Positions 6,353 to 8,327 of a DNA stretch of 8,327 nucleotides are shown here, one piece after another. The notes beneath the pieces were generated by a model. The model was not told where the DNA came from. It did no database searches and saw only the letters and a program-made list of their open reading frames with translations. The position numbers were made by a program, and so were the translations under genes. Source of the stretch: Balneolaceae bacterium (GTDB lineage Bacteria > Bacteroidota > Rhodothermia > Balneolales > Balneolaceae); the NCBI GenBank assembly GCA_007123785.1, contig SLGL01000432.1, forward strand, positions 1-8,327, in the 5' to 3' direction. How positions within the stretch are numbered: the first letter of the stretch is position 1; the number at the start of each line of letters is the position of its first letter.

Positions 6353-7102
6353 ATGAAATATTTTACATCATTTCTATTCTTTTTTTTATTGATAACAGCA
6401 ACATACCCGGCAATTTCTCAAAGCATTTATGACGAAGGAGAGGGTAGCTACCTGGCCTTTGAAAGAATTCAAATCACATCTTCAGGCTTGACCAATTTAC
6501 CATCTTCTGAAAACCTTTCTCTCGTTTACAGCAACCGTTTAGACGACAACATGGATATTGGCGTACTTTTTGCCTACCGATACGATAATGAAAACCCGAA
6601 TAATTCTGAACCGTTTGCGGGCTACAATATCACATTCGGGCCACATGTTGGTTACACACAATATATTAACTCAGGAGCCGGTATCAGGGCAGAATTTCAG
6701 GGACATGTGAGTTTCTCTGATTATAGTTTAGCCGGAAACGCAGACTTTGGATTTGCCGGAGGAGGTATAAAAACGGTCTTCAATCTTTTTCAAAGATTCG
6801 ACATTGGAAACATTGCACTCTTTCCACAGATAGGAATTTATTCAAATTTAACCGGTTTTTCCGATCAGCGGTTAAACGGTTACGGTTATAATACTCATGT
6901 ACAAAACAGTACGGATCTTTCTAACAGCGAAGAACTTCAGAATTGGCATTATAATACCGGAATTACTCTTGGATTTCCGGTATCTGTTCTCCGTGACAGA
7001 TCATTCAGCGTGACTTTTGAACCCTCCTACAGATTAAACATTGCAAATAATGAAACTCATTCTGCCAGCCGCTTTGAATTAAAGCTGGGATTCGGCTTCT
7101 GA
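6353..7102 (+). CDS. Exported protein of unknown family, probable outer-membrane beta-barrel
   Basis: I do not recognise the family of this 249-residue protein. It begins MKYF followed by a strongly hydrophobic stretch (residues 5-20) and AISQ, a good Sec signal peptide with likely cleavage after Gln23. The mature part is rich in Gly, Asn, Ser and aromatics and shows alternating polar/apolar strands (for example 55-61, 66-76, 92-104, 109-121, 129-145, 153-166, 201-213, 217-230, 239-249) separated by polar loops. It ends in LKLGFGF, and a C-terminal Phe is the usual mark of outer-membrane barrels. There are no cysteines and no enzymatic motif. Eight or so strands would suit a small OmpA/OprF-type or OmpW-like barrel without a peptidoglycan domain. 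Codons look more A/T-rich than in the neighbouring housekeeping genes. It stands between gaps of 168 and 116 bp, so it is probably monocistronic. Membrane location is inference; a soluble secreted beta protein is the alternative. Confidence 0.8.
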   Translation: MKYFTSFLFFFLLITATYPAISQSIYDEGEGSYLAFERIQITSSGLTNLPSSENLSLVYSNRLDDNMDIGVLFAYRYDNENPNNSEPFAGYNITFGPHVGYTQYINSGAGIRAEFQGHVSFSDYSLAGNADFGFAGGGIKTVFNLFQRFDIGNIALFPQIGIYSNLTGFSDQRLNGYGYNTHVQNSTDLSNSEELQNWHYNTGITLGFPVSVLRDRSFSVTFEPSYRLNIANNETHSASRFELKLGFGF

Positions 7103-7218
7103 TTTACGGAACAAGCATTTTACCATTATTTCCTGATCAATGACCGGAAATTCCTTATTTTTTGTTTAATCAAAGACATACTCCACACAACGATAATCTT
7201 TAAACTATATAATCAACG

Positions 7219-7800
7219 ATGGCTGCTGTAAACTCAACCATGCTCCCTCTTGGAACCGAAGCACCGCATTTTTCACTGAAAGATACCATCACAGGAAAAA
7301 CCGTTTCAAGCGACAGTTACAAAGGAAACCAAGGACTTTTAGTGATGTTTATCTGCAACCACTGTCCATACGTAAAACTCATAAAAGAAGCGCTGGTAAA
7401 GTATGCTGCTGATTATATGGACAAAGGAATCGGAATCGTAGCAATCAGTTCGAATAGTGTGGAAACCCACCCGCAGGATGGTCCCGATAAAATGAAAGAA
7501 GATGCCGAAAAGTTTGGTTATCCGTTTCCCTATCTTTTTGATAAAACCCAGGAAGTTGCCAAGGCTTACAAAGCCGCCTGCACGCCCGACTTTTTTCTGT
7601 TTGATGAAAAACACGAACTTTTCTATCGAGGCCAGTTTGATGACTCCCGGCCCAATAACGGCATTGAACCGACCGGATCTGATCTGCGAAACGCCACCGA
7701 TCTGATGCTTGAAGGGGAATCGTCTCCCGAAAATCAAATTCCAAGCATCGGCTGTAATATTAAGTGGAAAAAGGGAAATGAGCCTGCCTATTTCGGTTGA
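7219..7800 (+). CDS. Thioredoxin family protein (AhpC/TSA, peroxiredoxin-like 1 type)
   Basis: This 193-residue protein is the usual length for the PRX_like1 branch of the AhpC/TSA-thioredoxin superfamily. LGTEAPHFSLKD (11-22) is the family opening. The redox centre is C46-N-H-C49 followed by PYVK, a thioredoxin-like CxxC at the place where peroxiredoxins have a single peroxidatic Cys. ACTPDFF (120-126) carries the cis-proline with a third cysteine (Cys121), and a fourth (Cys179) sits in SIGCNIKWKKGNEP (176-189), a conserved tail of the group. There is no signal peptide or membrane segment, so it should be cytosolic. A thiol-disulfide or peroxide-reducing role fits the motifs, but activity in this subfamily is poorly documented. 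ATG at 7219 is the natural start, with an A/T-rich leader (TATATAATC) and no Shine-Dalgarno sequence. It lies 54 bp before trmB and may be cotranscribed with it. Confidence 0.93.
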   Translation: MAAVNSTMLPLGTEAPHFSLKDTITGKTVSSDSYKGNQGLLVMFICNHCPYVKLIKEALVKYAADYMDKGIGIVAISSNSVETHPQDGPDKMKEDAEKFGYPFPYLFDKTQEVAKAYKAACTPDFFLFDEKHELFYRGQFDDSRPNNGIEPTGSDLRNATDLMLEGESSPENQIPSIGCNIKWKKGNEPAYFG

Positions 7801-7854
7801 AAACTTCATTCCCAAGCGAATCCAAAAACCAGATCGTTCACATTATTCAACCCG

Positions 7855-8327
7855 ATGTCCGGAAAAAATAAACGAAAACGGATTTCCGACATAAGCCGGT
7901 TTCCGAATGTATTAGAGTACACCGATTTCTCTGATACTGCTCCGCCCAAAGAAAATTGGAATTCCGATATTTTCAAAAACAGCTATCCGATTACACTTGA
8001 ACTTGCCTGCGGGAAAGGCGAATATACTGTGAACCTTGCTCGTAAATTTCCATTCCGGAATTTTATCGGAATCGACATCAAAGGCCCCCGCATATGGCAG
8101 GGGGCAAAAATTGCACTTGAGGAACCGCTGGATAATGTGCGTTTCATTCGAATGTACATCGATCACATCGAACATTTCTTTGCCAAAGATGAAGTGGATG
8201 AAATATGGATTATCTTTCCCGATCCCTATATCCGCAAGAAAGCCAGAATTTCGAAAAGGCTCACATCGCCCAAATTCCTGAACATCTATCGAAAATTGCT
8301 CAAACCCGGTGGCACCATCCACCTCAA
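7855..8327 (+). CDS. trmB: tRNA (guanosine(46)-N7)-methyltransferase, 5' part (3' end outside window)
   Basis: The frame opens at ATG 7855 and stays open for 157 full codons to the window edge; family members are usually about 210-230 residues, so perhaps two thirds is present. It has the TrmB plan. A basic N-terminus (SGKNKRKRI) comes first. The SAM-binding motif I is ELACGKGEYT (49-58), followed by FIGIDIKGPR with acidic Asp74 (70-79). The family hallmark IIFPDPYIRKKARISKRL (119-136) follows, with Asp123 as the likely catalytic Asp, and then LTSPKFLNIYRKLLKPGG (136-153). The enzyme makes m7G at position 46 in the variable loop of tRNAs, using S-adenosylmethionine in the cytosol. The IRKKARISKRL form, not the proteobacterial WHKKRHHKRR form, is the Bacteroidota style. 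There is no Shine-Dalgarno sequence. The 54-bp gap to the upstream thioredoxin gene leaves cotranscription possible. Confidence 0.95.
   Translation, partial: MSGKNKRKRISDISRFPNVLEYTDFSDTAPPKENWNSDIFKNSYPITLELACGKGEYTVNLARKFPFRNFIGIDIKGPRIWQGAKIALEEPLDNVRFIRMYIDHIEHFFAKDEVDEIWIIFPDPYIRKKARISKRLTSPKFLNIYRKLLKPGGTIHL

Noticed and set aside
7912..8322. 136-codon minus-strand frame at the window end
   Set aside because: It overlaps the trmB reading frame, which carries unmistakable family motifs through the same bases.
1..8327. Search for CRISPR arrays, tRNA or rRNA genes, transposase, integrase, toxin-antitoxin pairs or a defence cassette
   Set aside because: No regularly spaced repeats, cloverleaf-like segments or mobile-element proteins were found. 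The only mobile-like signal is the small palindrome at 1784-1832.

Overview
The window looks like an ordinary chromosomal stretch from a Bacteroidota-like bacterium, most probably a member of the Balneolota/Rhodothermota side of the FCB group. Three things suggest this. There is a large membrane-anchored Ser/Thr kinase with kinesin-light-chain-type TPRs, the aminotransferase, thioredoxin and TrmB sequences have the flavour of that group, and no gene start has a recognisable Shine-Dalgarno sequence, since the leaders are simply A/T-rich. The taxonomic call is inference from protein style, not a database match.

Layout: (1) 2-493 (+) is the 3' part of a thioredoxin-fold protein whose start lies outside the window. 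(2) 542-1738 (+) is a class III PLP aminotransferase, 48 bp downstream and possibly cotranscribed. (3) 1739-2027 is a gene-free gap between convergent genes. It holds a composite palindromic structure: a 41-nt hairpin flanked by TTAG on both sides appears inserted into one arm of an older inverted repeat. (4) 2028-4898 (-) is a 956-residue Ser/Thr kinase with one membrane segment and eight exactly 42-residue TPR units, probably periplasmic. (5) 4899-5134 is a divergent promoter region. (6) 5135-6184 (+) is a SplB-like radical SAM protein of the PA0069 family, whose function is unknown. (7) 6353-7102 (+) is an unrecognised exported, probably outer-membrane beta-barrel protein. (8) 7219-7800 (+) is a peroxiredoxin-like thioredoxin-family protein. 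(9) 7855-8327 (+) is the 5' part of trmB, running off the window edge.

The genes do not form an evident single pathway. The two thioredoxin-fold proteins and the radical SAM enzyme hint at redox or housekeeping functions. The kinase sits alone on the opposite strand and is likely a sensor/scaffold kinase. No tRNA or rRNA gene, CRISPR array, transposase, integrase, phage gene or defence cassette was seen. The most unusual non-coding item is the nested palindrome at 1763-1883. The genes of unknown function most worth following are the radical SAM protein and the orphan exported protein. I did not find a convincing previously undescribed multigene system.
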